DNA of 64,000 bases. Source: Artemia franciscana. Its lineage: Eukaryota > Arthropoda > Branchiopoda > Anostraca > Artemiidae. This document shows positions 11,008 through 23,400 of the stretch, in pieces. Below the pieces are notes generated by a model. The model was not told the DNA's origin and searched no databases. It saw only the letters and a list, made by a program, of their open reading frames with translations. Positions within the stretch are counted from its first letter, which is position 1, and each line of letters starts with the position of its first letter. A program made the position numbers and the translations under genes. The stretch lies in assembly GCF_032884065.1 (NCBI RefSeq), contig NC_088867.1, forward strand, positions 24,974,018 to 25,038,017. Direction: 5' to 3'.

Positions 11008-13661
11008 CCGGAATTTGGAATTGGTATCGAAATCGAATAAAAATTTTGGATTTTTTGAGATTTTGTGGCAGCTGATCCTTTTTTTCTCGGATGCAGTGTA
11101 ACTTCGGGCTTTTCGTCTGAATTACACCTAATTTCAAGAAGTTTGAATTACTACCTCCCCCCCCCGACAGAGATAGAAAGCATTAAATTTAAATGCTTTA
11201 CGGTTTTAATTGTTCTAGTTTTGTCCTAGTTTAGTCATTCAAACTGGGTTTATTTTAAATATAAGGTATATGGAAGAAATAGTTGGCTCTTGCTTTTACT
11301 TCCTCTTCCCCGATAAAAACTGAGTCTGAACTTCTTCTTTGTTCTGTCACAAGTAAATAACAAAAGCCTCCAAACTACTGTAAAACACACTGGATTGAAA
11401 GGTAGGATACTGTTATTACTTGGTTATATTGAAAGCAACGACCGGTATCTCGAAAACACAAAGGAAAGGGAACGCTACCCTTTGCTGAAAATTAAAATAT
11501 GTTTCTAAAAAATATACGTGATGTTGCATCTTTATGAATTTTGTTGCTTGTGTCGTTATTTTCTCAAATTAAATTAAAAGAAAACAGTTTTTAAATGCAA
11601 GTAAGGAGCGGCATTAAAACTTAAAACGAGCATAAATTATTCCATATATAAAAGGGTTTGTCCCCTCCGCAACGACCTTGTTTTTTTATTTAATTTCTGA
11701 ACGTTTTTGAATGAATGCGTGTTTTGATTTTGGCTCACCGCACATGAATAATTAAAAATAAATCGCATATCAATTTTTTATTTTGCTAAATGGTGTTCTC
11801 GTAGTTTTAATCGGACGATTTTGATAGAAAGAAAGTGAGGGGAGAGGAGGTCTAGTTGCCCTCCAATTTTTGGTTACTTAAAATTGCAACTAGATTTTTT
11901 TTTTTTTTTTTTACGAACGTTTCTGTTAGTAATAAACATGCATACATAACGAATTAACTTACGTAACGAACTTCTATGTTTGTTTGTTATTATTACGAAT
12001 ATGAGAAGGTTTGCCCCCTCGTCAATACCTCACTCTTTACACTAAAGCTTGAATTTCATCCCAAATCTTTAACAATGACCCTGAATCACAAAGACCATAG
12101 AATAGATAGTTGAAATATACTTTAGCACATATACTTTAGCGTAAAGAGCAAGGTATTTTGGAGGAGACAAAACCCCTTATATACGTTATTCTCATGCTCT
12201 TTAGAAGTTGTAATGTCACTCATTACCTCCAGGGTAAAAATTATATATTTTCTCATTGTTTTTTTTTTTTTAAACGCTAGAAAATCCTGCGCCCCTTCCA
12301 TGGAAATCCTCTTCCCTCATGACGGATACTTCCAAAAGAAGATCCTCCCACGTACCCGCCTTCTCCCGACCCAACCCCCCCCCCCCCCCAACACGAAAAA
12401 GTCCCCTTAAAACGTCTGTACATTTCATAACAACCATTACTATATGGAAACAATGGTCAAAGTTTGTAAATTGCAGCCCCTCCACCGGGGACTGTGGGAG
12501 ATTAAGTCGTCCCCCAAGGACATAGGGATTAGGTTTTCAGCTAAGGTGAACAGAATGGCTATCTCAAAATTTTGAACTGGTGACTTTGGGGGGGGGGAAT
12601 GTGCGTCGGGGGGGTCTAGTGTTATGTTTAGCCCCTCAGATGATTTAAAAATTACGTAACGAACTTCTATATTTGTGTATTTTTATTACGTATATGAGGG
12701 GGATTGCCCCCTCCTCAATTCCTCACTCTTTACACTAAAGCTTGAATTTCATCCCGAATCTTTAACAATGACCCTGAATCACAATGGCCATAGAATAGAT
12801 AGTTGAAATATACTTTAGCATAAATACTTTAGCGTAAAGAGCACGGTATTGTGGAGGAGACAAACCCCCTTATTTACTTAATTTTTAAGTTCGTTATAAG
12901 TTTTAATGCTACTCATTATATCCAGGTGAAGAAATTTTTTTGTATGTTTTCTCATTGTTTTTTTTTTAATAATGCTAGAAAATCCTGCGCCCTCTTCATG
13001 GAAATTCTCTTCCCCTATGATAAGTTCCTCCATGAAAAGATCTTTCCACGTACCCACCTTCTCTCGACCCAACCCCCCAAGCACGAAAAGTCCCCCTTAA
13101 ACGTCTGTACATATCATAATAACCATTACTACATGGAAACAATGGTCAAAGTTTGTAACTTGCAGCCCCTCCCCCGGGGACTTCGGGGGATTAAGTCTTC
13201 CCAAAAGACACAGGTATTAGGTTTTCAGCTAAGCTGAACAGAATGGCTATATCAAAATTTTGAACTGGTGACTTTGGGGGGAAAAAAAATGTGCGTGGGA
13301 GGGGGTCTAGGTGCCCTCCAATTTTTTAATTTAAAAGAGCACTAGAACTTTTAATTTCCGTTAGAATAAGCCCTCTTACGACATCCTAGGACGACTGGCT
13401 TGACACCATCACCCCTGGGGGGAAAAAAATGTGTCTTCTGGCAAAAAAAATACAAAATTCCACATTTTTGTAGATAGGAGCTTGAAACTTTTACAGTAGG
13501 TTTTTCTGATACGTTGAATCTGATAGTGTGATTTTCGTTAAGACTCTTTGACTTAGGGGGTGTTCCCCCCTGTTTCCTAAAATAAGGCACATTTTCTCAG
13601 GCTGGTAACTTTTGATGGGTTAGACTAAACTTGATGAAGCTTATATGTTTAAAGCCACATT
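11008..13661. repeat. 2.6-kb dispersed repeat block, copy 2
   Basis: Near copy of 6100-8664. The main difference is about 90 bp at 11370-11461 that is present only here. Flanked on the left by a short sequence (tttggtgaaactacgaaaagg) that recurs in diverged form at 34005-34060. Confidence 0.8.
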
Positions 13662-14110
13662 TATTTTTTTTGTAAATGTATTTAAATTTTAGTCGATTCC
13701 TCACCCCTGTCTAGTCTATTTTTCAATTACATCTCATTTTTCAACGAGGAGCGCAAACTCAATGAAAAATCAAGTTTCGAATTAGGTTTTTAACGAAAGT
13801 TTCTTTAGCTGCTCAAGTATTTACTGTGTCAGCTAATTCACTCCCCAAACAGTACCCCTTAGAAAAATACACCCCGTGTATGAAATTTTCATCGATCAAA
13901 ATAACCTGATTTCGCAAAATTACAAGTTTATTCAATTTTCATTAAGTTTTTACGAGTCGGATAAACATTTCGAGGGGGTTCAAACTCCCTAACTCCTCCC
14001 CTAAATATAGCGATGGATATAGTTAAAGATGGTCTGTAAGTTAAAAACTATTAATAGGTATTCGTTTCAGGTTTTAAAGTAATTAGTAAATATATTAATT
14101 ATATGCTTAC
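13662..14110. other. Unassigned AT-rich stretch
   Basis: No ORF, RNA or repeat was identified beyond short T runs. Confidence 0.35.
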
Positions 14111-14151
14111 ACGTTTAATCTTGAATTGTTTGAAGTAATCAAAATCCAAAG

Positions 14152-14337
14152 ATGTGTCAAAAATCAAAAGAAAGAGCAAAGATAACGGCAGTTAGAAGAT
14201 ATGCAAAAATGACAATTAGAGCGTGTCAAAAATTAAATGAAGAGCCAAGACAAATGCAGTTAGAAGACATGCGACACCGAGCAAGTGAGCAAATCAAAAA
14301 TAGAAATGAAGAGCAAAGACATCACTGTACCTTTTGA
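14152..14337 (+). pseudogene. Basic repeat ORF resembling another Helitron N-terminal region
   Basis: 61 codons from ATG to TGA: MCQKSKERAKITAVRRYAK, then EEPRQMQLEDMRHRASEQ and NRNEEQRHHC. The charged, repeated EEPRQ/EEQRH and LEDMRHRA pattern resembles the N-terminal repeats of arthropod Helitron proteins but differs from the family at 3615. It is isolated, with no Rep or helicase sequence nearby. It could be a small unrelated peptide. Confidence 0.35.
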
Positions 14338-14780
14338 TTTAAAAATAAATGTTTTTAATCCAAATCTTACATTAAGTTTGATTGCCAATACAGCACTTCA
14401 AAGAGACTAGATTTGCTAGCCTCCTAAAAAAAAATCACTGAAGTGGAAAAAGGCAGGAAAAGGGGTGGCATGTTCAAGACTTTTTTTCTTTTTTTTAGAA
14501 AACCCCAACCAGGAACAAAAACTGACTTCCTGTAAATCTTAAATTGCAGAAACTATACGGGAGTCTCCAAGTAGAGGCTTATAGAGGTTTAGACGTTATT
14601 TTCTGAAAAAAATTTCTGTTTCCTTAATTATTTTTCTTGACGTCCTCCGTGTCCGATAAATATTAATTAAGGTGTGGAAATTTTAAAATAGATCAAGGTA
14701 CAAATTAGATTATTTGGCATTTAGCATCGATACATCCACGTTTTTCCATTTTTATACGATCTGGTATCTACCAAGTGAGG
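14338..14780. other. Unassigned stretch before the satellite-like array
   Basis: AT-rich. Only the (ctgtcggtctga)n-like short repeat just after it, at 14805-14840, stands out. Confidence 0.35.
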
Positions 14781-14869
14781 TATAGCGATCGCAAATTCTT
14801 GTAGTCTGTCTGTCGGTCTGACTGTCGGTCTGACTGTCCCGGTTTTGCTACCATCTGGGTGGGGGGAAG

Positions 14870-17149
14870 GAGTAGGGGGACGGTTAAATCGGATAACAAT
14901 AGAAAAAACGAGGTATTTTTAACTTACGAACGGGTGAATGGATCTTAATGAAATTTGATATTTAGATGTATATCGTGTCTCAGATTTCTTGTTTTAAATT
15001 TCAACCAGATCTGCTGACACTTGGGGAGTTGGGAGGGGGAAACCTAAAATATTTGAAGTAAAACAGTTCAAAATAGGGATGATACCTTTTTATTGACAGT
15101 GAAATATAAAATTATTTAACTGGATATTTCGAACACATATACAGTGTTCATCATCAGCAGTAAAACTAAAAGACATGAATAAAAATAAACAGAATTCAGA
15201 TAAACAGAGATACAGGTGAATTTGGATTGAACTCAATTTATGATAATTTACTGAGGTCAAATAAAGTAAATATCACTTCACCTAAGAGCTATGACCTCTG
15301 TCCACGTAATACGTCAGTTAAATCTAATGAACCGGAACCGAAAAGGTCAAGGAGATTTGCCTCGGCTGTTGCATTGAAAAAAATAAGAGCAATAAACTAT
15401 ATGTAATTAGTTTATTAGGTATAATTTCTGTTTATTTTTATTCATGTCTTTTAGTTTTACTGCTGATGATGAACACTGTATATGTGTTCGAAATATCCAA
15501 TTAAATAATTTTATATTTCACTGTCAATAAAAAGGTATCATCCCTATTTTGAACTGTTTTACTTTCGTCATGGAAATGCAGTGTGGTCTTCGAAGTTATC
15601 TACGTAAAATATTTGAAAACGTTTAGAGTGGGAAGATCAGGATGAAACTTGGTGGGAAAAATAAGTAGAAGTTCTAGATACATGATTAACATAATTGGAA
15701 TGGATTCACTCTATTTGGGGGAGTTGGGGGGAGGGTTAAATCTGAAAAATTTGAAAAAAAAGGTATTTTTACTTACAAAGGAGTGATTTGGCCTTAATGA
15801 AATTTCATATTTAGAAGAACCTAGGAACTCACATCTCTTATATTAAATCCCAACCGGATCCAGAGTTGTTGGGGGGGGAGTTAGGAGAATCTTGGAAAAC
15901 ACTTAGAGTGGAGAGATCAGGATGAAACTTGGTAGGAAGAATAAAAACAAGTCCAAGATACGCGAATGACATAACCGGACTGGATCTGGTGGCATTGGGG
16001 GAAGTAGAGGGGGGGGTCTAAAATCTTGGAAAATGGTTAGAGTCGAGGGAATCGGGTTGAAACTTGGTGGTAAAAATAAGCAGAAGTCCTAGATACGTGA
16101 TTGACCTAGCCGGAACAGATTCGCTGTATTTGGGGGAATTGGGGAGGGCTAATTCTGAAAAATTAAAAAAATGAGGTATTTTTAACTTACGAAGGTGTGA
16201 TCGGACCGTAATGAAATTTCATATTTAGAAGGACCTCGTAACTCAGATCTCTTATTTTATATCGCGACCAGATCCAGCTTCATTGGGGGGACGGGGGTTG
16301 GGGGACCGAAAATCTCGGATAACACTTAAAGCGAAGAGATTACGATGAAATTTGGTGGGAAAATTAAAAACATGTCCAAGATATGTGACTGACATAACTG
16401 GACCAGATCCACTCTATTTGGGGGAGTTCTCTCTATTTGGGGAGTCCACGATGCGTGAATGACATAACTGGACCAGATCCGGTGACATTGGGGGGAGTTG
16501 AGGGGACCTAAAATCTTAGAAAACGCTTAGAATGGAGGGATCGGGTTGAATCTTGGTGGTAAAAATAAGCAGAAGTCTCAGATACGTGATTGACATAACC
16601 GGAACGGATTCGCTCTATTTGGGTGAGTTGAGGGGGGGAGGGGTTAATTCTGAAAAATTAGAAAAAATTAGGTATTTTTAACTTAAGAAGGTGTGATCGG
16701 ACCTTAATTAAATTTCATATTTAGAAGGAACTCGTAACTCAGATCTCTTATTTTATATACCGACTGGATCCAGCGTCATTGGGTGGGGGTACCGGAAATC
16801 TTGGAAAACACTTAAAGCGGAGAGATTAGGATGAAACTTGTTGGGAAGAATAAAAACATCTCCAAGATACGTGACTGACATAACCAGACCGGATCCGCTC
16901 TCTTTGGTTGAGTTGGAGGGGGGGGATTCGAAAAAATTAGAAAAAATGATTTATTTACGAACGGGTGATCAGATCTTAATGAAATTTGATATTTAGAAGG
17001 ATCTTGTGCTTTAAAGCTTTTATTTTAAATCCCGACCAGATCTGGCGACGTTGGGAGGAGCTGGAGGGGGAAACCGGAATTCTTGGAAAACGTGAAAATT
17101 GAGGTATCTTTATCTTACGAATGGGTGATTGAATCTTAATGAAACCTGA
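14870..17149. repeat. G-rich satellite-like array, left part
   Basis: Two modules alternate: one with cttaatgaaatttgatattt followed by ccgaccagatc, the other with gatgaaacttggtgggaag followed by gtgattgacataaccgga and a run of G. The gatgaaacttgg landmark recurs near 15632, 15913, 16049, 16336, 16537 and 16822, giving spacings of about 135 and 285 bp. Copies are diverged. Open frames across the array, on either strand, are by-products. Confidence 0.75.
15058..15604. mobile_element. Foldback element, copy 1 (547 bp)
   Basis: Flanked by a perfect 13-bp direct repeat TAAAATATTTGAA (15045-15057 and 15605-15617). Arms of about 125 bp starting GTAAAACAGTTCAAAATAGG are inverted around an internal segment of about 260 bp. 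One end is extended by about 40 bp (ctt cgaagttatctacg). No ORF. Inserted into the satellite-like array. Confidence 0.85.
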
Positions 17150-19566
17150 TCAAACAGTTCGTGGTAACGAACTGTAGTAAGGAGCGACCCGGCTCAATAG
17201 TAACCAAAACTCTTAAAAAATTGAATTTTGATATCAATAGCTACATCAAAAGAATCGCATTTTAATGCTGATTTTAAATATATAAGTTTCATCAAGTTTA
17301 TTCTTAAATAACTTGTTTATTTACGAGCCTGAGGAATTAAAGTTACGAGCCTGAGGAAATTTGCCTTATTTAGGAAAATAGGGGGAAAACCCCCTAAAAG
17401 TCGTAGGATGACACCATCAGATTCAGCGTATCAGAGAACCCTACTGTAGAAATTTCAAGCTCCTATCTACAAAAATGTGGAATTTTGTATTTTTTGCCAG
17501 AAGACAAATCACGGGTGCGTGTTTATTTGTTTGTTTTTTTTTTGTTTTTTTTTCCCCAGGGGTCATCGTATCGACCAAGTGGTCCTAGAATGTCGCAAGA
17601 GGGCTCATTTTAACGGAAATGAAAAGTTCTAGTGCCCTTTTTAAGTGACCAAAAAAATTGGAGGGCATCTAGGCCCCCTCCAACGCTCATTTTTTCCCAA
17701 AGTCAACGGATCAAAATTTTGAGATAGCCATTTTGTTCAACATAGTTGAAAACCATAATAACTATGTCTTTGGGGATGACTTACTCCCCCACAATCCCTG
17801 GGGGAGGGGCTGCAAGTTACAAACTTTGACCAGTGTTTACATATAGTAATGTTTATTGGGAAGTGTACAGACGTTTTCAGGGGGATTTTATTTTGTTTGG
17901 GGGTGGGACTGAGGAGAGGAGGCTATGTTGGAGGATCTTTCCTTGGAGGAATCTGTCATGGGGGAAGAAAAATTCAATGAAAAGGGTGCAGGATTCTCTA
18001 GCATTACTATAAGAAAACAATGAAAAATAAACATGAAAATGTTTTTTTCAAATGAAAGGAAGAAGTAGCATTGAAACTGAAAATGAACAGAGATTATTAC
18101 GCACATGAGGGGTTATAAAAATACTTTAGCATAAAGAGCGAGGTATTTAGGAGAAGATAAATACCTTGCTCTTTATGCTAAAGTATTTTTAGTAATTTCA
18201 ACTAGTTATGCTACGGCCTTTCTGATTCAGGGGTCATTCTTAAAGAATTGGGACAAAACTTACGATTTAGTGTAAACAGCGAGGCATTAACGAGGGTACA
18301 AACCCCCTCGTATACATAATAAAAATATAAGGTTATGAAAGTTTGTTACGTAAGTTAATTCTTAAGTTACGTATATTTTTTACTAATAAAAACGTTCGTT
18401 AAAAATTAAAAGTTCTAGTTGCCTTTTTAAGTAACCGAAAATTGGAGGGCAACTAGGCCTCCTTCTCCACCCCTTATTTCTCAAAATCGTCTGATCAAAA
18501 CTAAGAGAAAGCCATTTAGCCAAAAAAAGAATTAATATACAAATTTCATTTTAATAATTTATGTGTGGAGAGCCAAATCCAAACATGCATTAATTCAAAA
18601 ACGCTCAGAAATTAAATAAAAAAAACTAATTTTTTTAGCTGAAAGTAAGGAGCTACATTGAAATTTAAAACGAACAGAAATTACTCCGTATATTAAATGG
18701 GTTGTCCCCTCCGCAATCCCTCGCTCTTTACGCTAAAGTTTGACTCTTTGCCACAATTCTACTTTTTAAAACAATTAAAAGCTTTAGCATAAAGAGCGAG
18801 GTATTTAGGAGGAGATAAATTCCTCTCTCTTTATGCTATAGTATTTTTAGTAATTTCAACTATTTATTCTACGGCCTTTCTGATTCAGGGGTCATTCTTA
18901 AAGAATTGGGACAAAACTTACGATTTAGTGTAAAGAACGAGGTATTAACGAGGGTACAAACCCTCTCATATACATAATAAAAATTAAAGAATATAAAAGT
19001 TTGTTACGTAAGATAATTCTTAAGTTACGTATATTTTTTACTAATAGAAAAATTCGTTAAAAATAAAATTTTATAGTTTGCCTTTTTATGTAACCGAAAA
19101 ATTGCATGGCAACTAGGCCTCCTTTCCCATCCCTTATTTCTCAAAATCGTCTGATCAAAACTAAGAGAAAGCCATTTAGCCAAAAAAGGAATTAATATGC
19201 AAATTTCACTTTAATAATTTATGTGTGGAGAGCCAAAATCAAACATGTATTAATTCAAAAACGTTCAGAAATTACATAAAAAAACATTTTTTTTAACTGA
19301 AAGTAAGGAGCGACATTAAAACTTAAAACGAACAGAAATTACTTCGTATATGAAAGATGCTGCTTCCTCATCAACGCCCCGCTCTTTACGCTAAAGTTTG
19401 ACTCTGTCTCTCAATTCTTCTTTTTAAAACAGTAAAAAGCTTTAGCGTAAAGAGCGGGGCGTTGATGAGGAAGCAGCATCTTTCATATACGAAGTAATTT
19501 CTGTTCGTTTTAAGTTTTAATGTCGCTCCTTACTTTCAGTTAAAAAAAATTGTTTTTTTTATGTAA
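17150..19566 (+). mobile_element. Palindrome-rich Helitron-like repeat inserted in satellite
   Basis: Starts TCAAACAG after A, with a terminal hairpin CAGTTCGTGGTAACGAACTG (17155-17174). Ends ...tttatGTAA before T at 19567. Deleting it rejoins aatgaaacctga and tatacagaag, restoring the satellite consensus aatgaaatttga-tatttagaag with no target duplication. The interior has two tandem modules of about 0.65 kb (from about 18080 and 18790) and the large palindrome at 19290-19550. Non-coding. Confidence 0.7.
19290..19550. repeat. Large palindrome P2
   Basis: Arms 19290-19400 and 19437-19549 are almost perfect reverse complements, with taactgaaagtaaggagcga at the outer left end and ctttacgctaaag near the centre. 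The loop is about 36 bp. Confidence 0.9.
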
Positions 19567-20070
19567 TATACAGAAGAATCTAATATCTCAAATGCTCCAT
19601 TTTCAATTCAAATCAGATCCGGGGACATAGGATTTTGGAGGGGGGAAGCAAAAATCTTGGAAAACGCTTAGAGTGGAGAGATCGGGATAAAACTTGATGG
19701 GAAGAATAAGCTCATGTAATAGATGCGTGATTGAAATAATTGGAACGGATCTGTTGTCATTGGAGGAGCTGGGGAGTGTTGATTTGGAAAAATTCGAAAA
19801 ATTAAGTAACTTAAGAACGGGTGACCAAATCTTAATGAAATTTGATATTTAGAAGGAACTCATGTCTCAGATATCTTTTTTCAAATTCCGACCAGATTTG
19901 TTGACATTGGAAGGAGTGGGAGGGGAAAACCGAAAATCTTGGAAAACGCTTAGAGTGGAGAAATCAGGATGAAACATGGTGGGTAGAATAAGCAAATGTC
20001 GTAGATACGTGATTGACGTAACCGTACTGGATCCGCTCTCTTTGGGGGAGTTAGGGGGTGGGGTTCTGTG
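19567..20070. repeat. G-rich satellite-like array, right part
   Basis: Resumes the 14870-17149 array after the inserted element, with gatgaaac-type landmarks near 19690 and 19970. The 90-codon antisense frame here is a by-product. Confidence 0.7.
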
Positions 20071-20189
20071 CTTTGGCGAGTTTGGCGCTTCTTGGCGTGC
20101 TAGGACGATGAAATTGGTAGGCGTGTCAGGGAGCTGCACAAATTGACCTGATAAAGTCGTTTTCCCCGATTAAACAATCTGAGGGGCTG

Positions 20190-20192
<3 letters not shown>

Positions 20193-20279
<87 letters not shown>

Positions 20280-20280
20280 T
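20193..20280. repeat. (TA)n microsatellite
   Basis: About 85 bp of uninterrupted AT dinucleotide. Confidence 0.97.
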
Positions 20281-21194
20281 TGAATTCACATTCCACTTCA
20301 AAATTTGGTATATAGAGGGCTCCGCAGAAAAACTTCCAATCGGGCCCTGCACCCATTCGATCCGGCTCTGTCAAAATATTTTTGGTTTCGATGTTTTCCT
20401 GACCCTCTCTACCATTAAGACTCTTACTCTACCCTTCTATCTCTTTCTACCTTTCTGACCCTTCAAGTTACAAGCCTATAAAACACTTTAGATGTTGCAA
20501 ACTGACGCAGCCCAAATTAGTTTCAAATGTTGTTTTCTGCATAGAAAACAAAATTTTACCAAAGCAACTTATGACTGTAATTTCCAGATATGCTCTTTTG
20601 ATGAGCTAGGTCAACAACATTTCATTGGGGGGGGGTTGCATCACTATTTCATTAGCAGTAAATTCTAATATAAAAACTATTAAAATAAAAAATAGACAGA
20701 TTAGAGACCAACCACTCAGCTCCTCACTCCAAGTCAAGATTTGAGGTTCATTTGCCACCACCTCCCCCCCCGACCCTAAATTATCCCAAATTTTCAACTT
20801 GATCCCCAAAGCTGTTCCCAGGATATTACAGATACGTCTCTCAAATCATCCTTCTTTTTTATCTGACGACTTTTGATTTACCTTTATAATTTTATTAAGG
20901 ATTTGAAGTGCAAAAGCGTTTTTGATCGACAGGAGAAAAGACATTTTCCTTCCTGGTTCTCAAGTTGAAAATATGGGAGAATATGGGGTTTGAGGGCAAA
21001 TGAACCTCAAATCTTGACTTGAAACGATAGAAACAAACGAAACCATGAAATAAACAAATGGATAATCAATCTGAATAACTATTTGTAATAATACCATATG
21101 GCAATTAACAGTTAAACTAATTATATTTCTATTAATTGTCAAATATAAAAAAAATTATTTATTTGGCTTGCGTAATCCATTGCATAACCTTTTA
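20281..21194. other. Unassigned stretch
   Basis: No coding exon or transposon end was recognised. One short segment (agtcaagatttgaggttcat, 20732-20751) recurs inverted near 21000-21022. Confidence 0.35.
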
Positions 21195-22998
21195 TCAAAC
21201 AGTTCGTGGTAACGAACTAAGGAGCATACCGGCTCAATAGTAAAGAAGCTCTAAAAAAACGGAATTTTGATACTAAAATATACATCAAAAGAATCGGATT
21301 TTTATGCTGATATTAAATATATATGTTTCATCAAATTTAGTCTTTGTCATCAAAACTGAGAAAATTTGCCGTATTTTGGAAAATAGGGGGAAACACCCCG
21401 TAAAAGTCATACAATCTTAACGAAAATCACGCCATCGCATTCGGCGTATCAGAGAACCCTATAGCGAAAATTTCAGAGAACCCTATAGCGAAAAAAAAAA
21501 ATCAGAGAACCCTAAAGCGAAATAATACCGAAAAATAGGAGATTTTGAAATTTCAAATTTCAAAATCCCCTATCTACAAAAATGTGGAATTTCTTATTTT
21601 TTGCCAGAAGACAAATCACGGGTGCGTGTTTATTTGTTTTTTTTTTTTTTTTTTTTCCCCAGGGATCATCGTATCGACCAAGTGGTCCTAGAATGTCGCA
21701 AGAGGGCTCATTCTAAGGGAAATGAAAAGTTTTAGTGCCCTTTTTAAGTGACCAAAAAAATTGGAGGGCTCCTAGGCCCCCTCCCACGCTCATTTTTTCT
21801 CCAAAGTCAATGGATCAAAATTTTGAGATAGCCATTTTATTCTGCATAGTCAAAAACCATAATAACTATGTCTTTGGGAATAACTTACTTCTCCACAGTC
21901 CCTGGGGGAGGGGCTGCAAGCAACTTTTACCAGTGTTTACATATAGTAATGTTTATTGGGAAGTGTACAGACGTTTTCAGGGGGATTTTTTTGGTTTTGG
22001 GGTGGGTTTGAGGGGAGGGGGCTATGTGCGAGGATATTTCCTTGGAGAAATATGTCATAGGGGAAGAGAAATTCAATGAAAAGGGCGCATGATTTTCTAA
22101 AACTACTATAAAAAAATGCTTAAATTAACATGAAAAAGTTTTTTTCAATTGAAAGTAAGGAGTAGCACTGAAACTTAAAACGAACAGAGATTATTACGCA
22201 TATGAGGGGTTCTAAAAATACTTTAGCATAAAGAGCGAGGTATTTAGGAGGAGATAAATACCTCACTCTTTATGCTAAATTTTTTTTAGTAATTTCAATT
22301 ATTTATTCTACGGCCTTTCTGATTCAGGGGTCATTCTTAAGGAATTGAGACAAAACTTACGATTTAGTGTAAAGAGCGAGGCATTAACGAGGGTGCAAAC
22401 CCCCTTATATACATAATAAAAATATAAGAATATAAAAGTTTGTTACGTAAGTTAATTCATAAGTTACGTATATTTTTTACTAATAGAAACGTTCGTTAAA
22501 AATCAAAAGTTATAGTTGCCTTTTTATGTAACCAAAAAATTGGAGGGCAACTAGGCCTCCTTCCCAACCATTGATTTCTCAAAATCGTCTGATCAAAACT
22601 AAGAGAAAGGCATTTAGCCAAAAAAGGAATTAATATGAAAATTTCATTTTAATAATTTATGCGTGGAGAGCCAAAATCAAACATGCATTGATTCAAAAAC
22701 GTTCAGAAATTAAATAAATAAAAAACTAGTTTTTTAACTTTAAGTAAGGAGCGACATTTAAACTTAAAACGAACAGAAATTACTCCGCATATGAAATGGG
22801 ATTTCCCCTCCTCAACGCTTCGCTCTTTACGCTAAAGCTTTTAATTGTTTTAAAAAGTAGAATTGTGACAAAGAGTCAAACTTTAGCGTAAAGAGCGAGG
22901 CGTTGAGGAGGGGACAACCCATTTCATATACGGAGTAATTTCTGTTCGTTTTAAGTTTTAATGTCGCTCCTTACTTACAGTTAAAAAACTAGTTTTTT
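21195..22998 (+). mobile_element. Palindrome-rich Helitron-like repeat, third forward copy
   Basis: Starts A|TCAAACAG with hairpin 21200-21218 and runs parallel to 17150-19566 with one internal module instead of two. Ends in the large palindrome 22720-22998, which contains CTAG|T at 22988-22992 as a possible 3' terminus. Non-coding. Confidence 0.6.
22720..22998. repeat. Large palindrome P3
   Basis: Arms of about 115 bp, nearly perfect reverse complements, with aaaaactagttttttaac on the left and its complement on the right. Confidence 0.9.
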
Positions 22999-23400
22999 AA
23001 ATTTGGAAAAACACCTATTGCTTCCTAAACAAGTACAAAATGTTCCTACTTTTAATTATACGGAATGTGTGTCGGGGTTCGTCCTTTATACTAAGCAGAA
23101 TAGTAGTCAGTGACAAGATCACTTGATTTTTTTTTTTTGGGGGGGGGGTCTCTCCCTTTGTCAAAGTTAAGCGTATTTTTCAGCCTCATAGATGTTATTG
23201 AGTAATTATAGAAAAAAAAAAATAAAAGCGGAGCTATATTAAAACCAAAGTCGAGAGAAGTTTAAATTATGAAATTTAATTGAAACTTAAAACTGACATG
23301 AAATTTAAATAAATAAAATACTGAATTTGAAAAAAAGCAGAAATCACCACAAAAACGAGTAGGGCTGACACTCCGTATTAATTTTGAATTGTGGTGATCA

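Noticed and set aside
19867..20139. 90-codon Pro-rich minus-strand frame
   Set aside because: Antisense of the G-rich satellite-like array.
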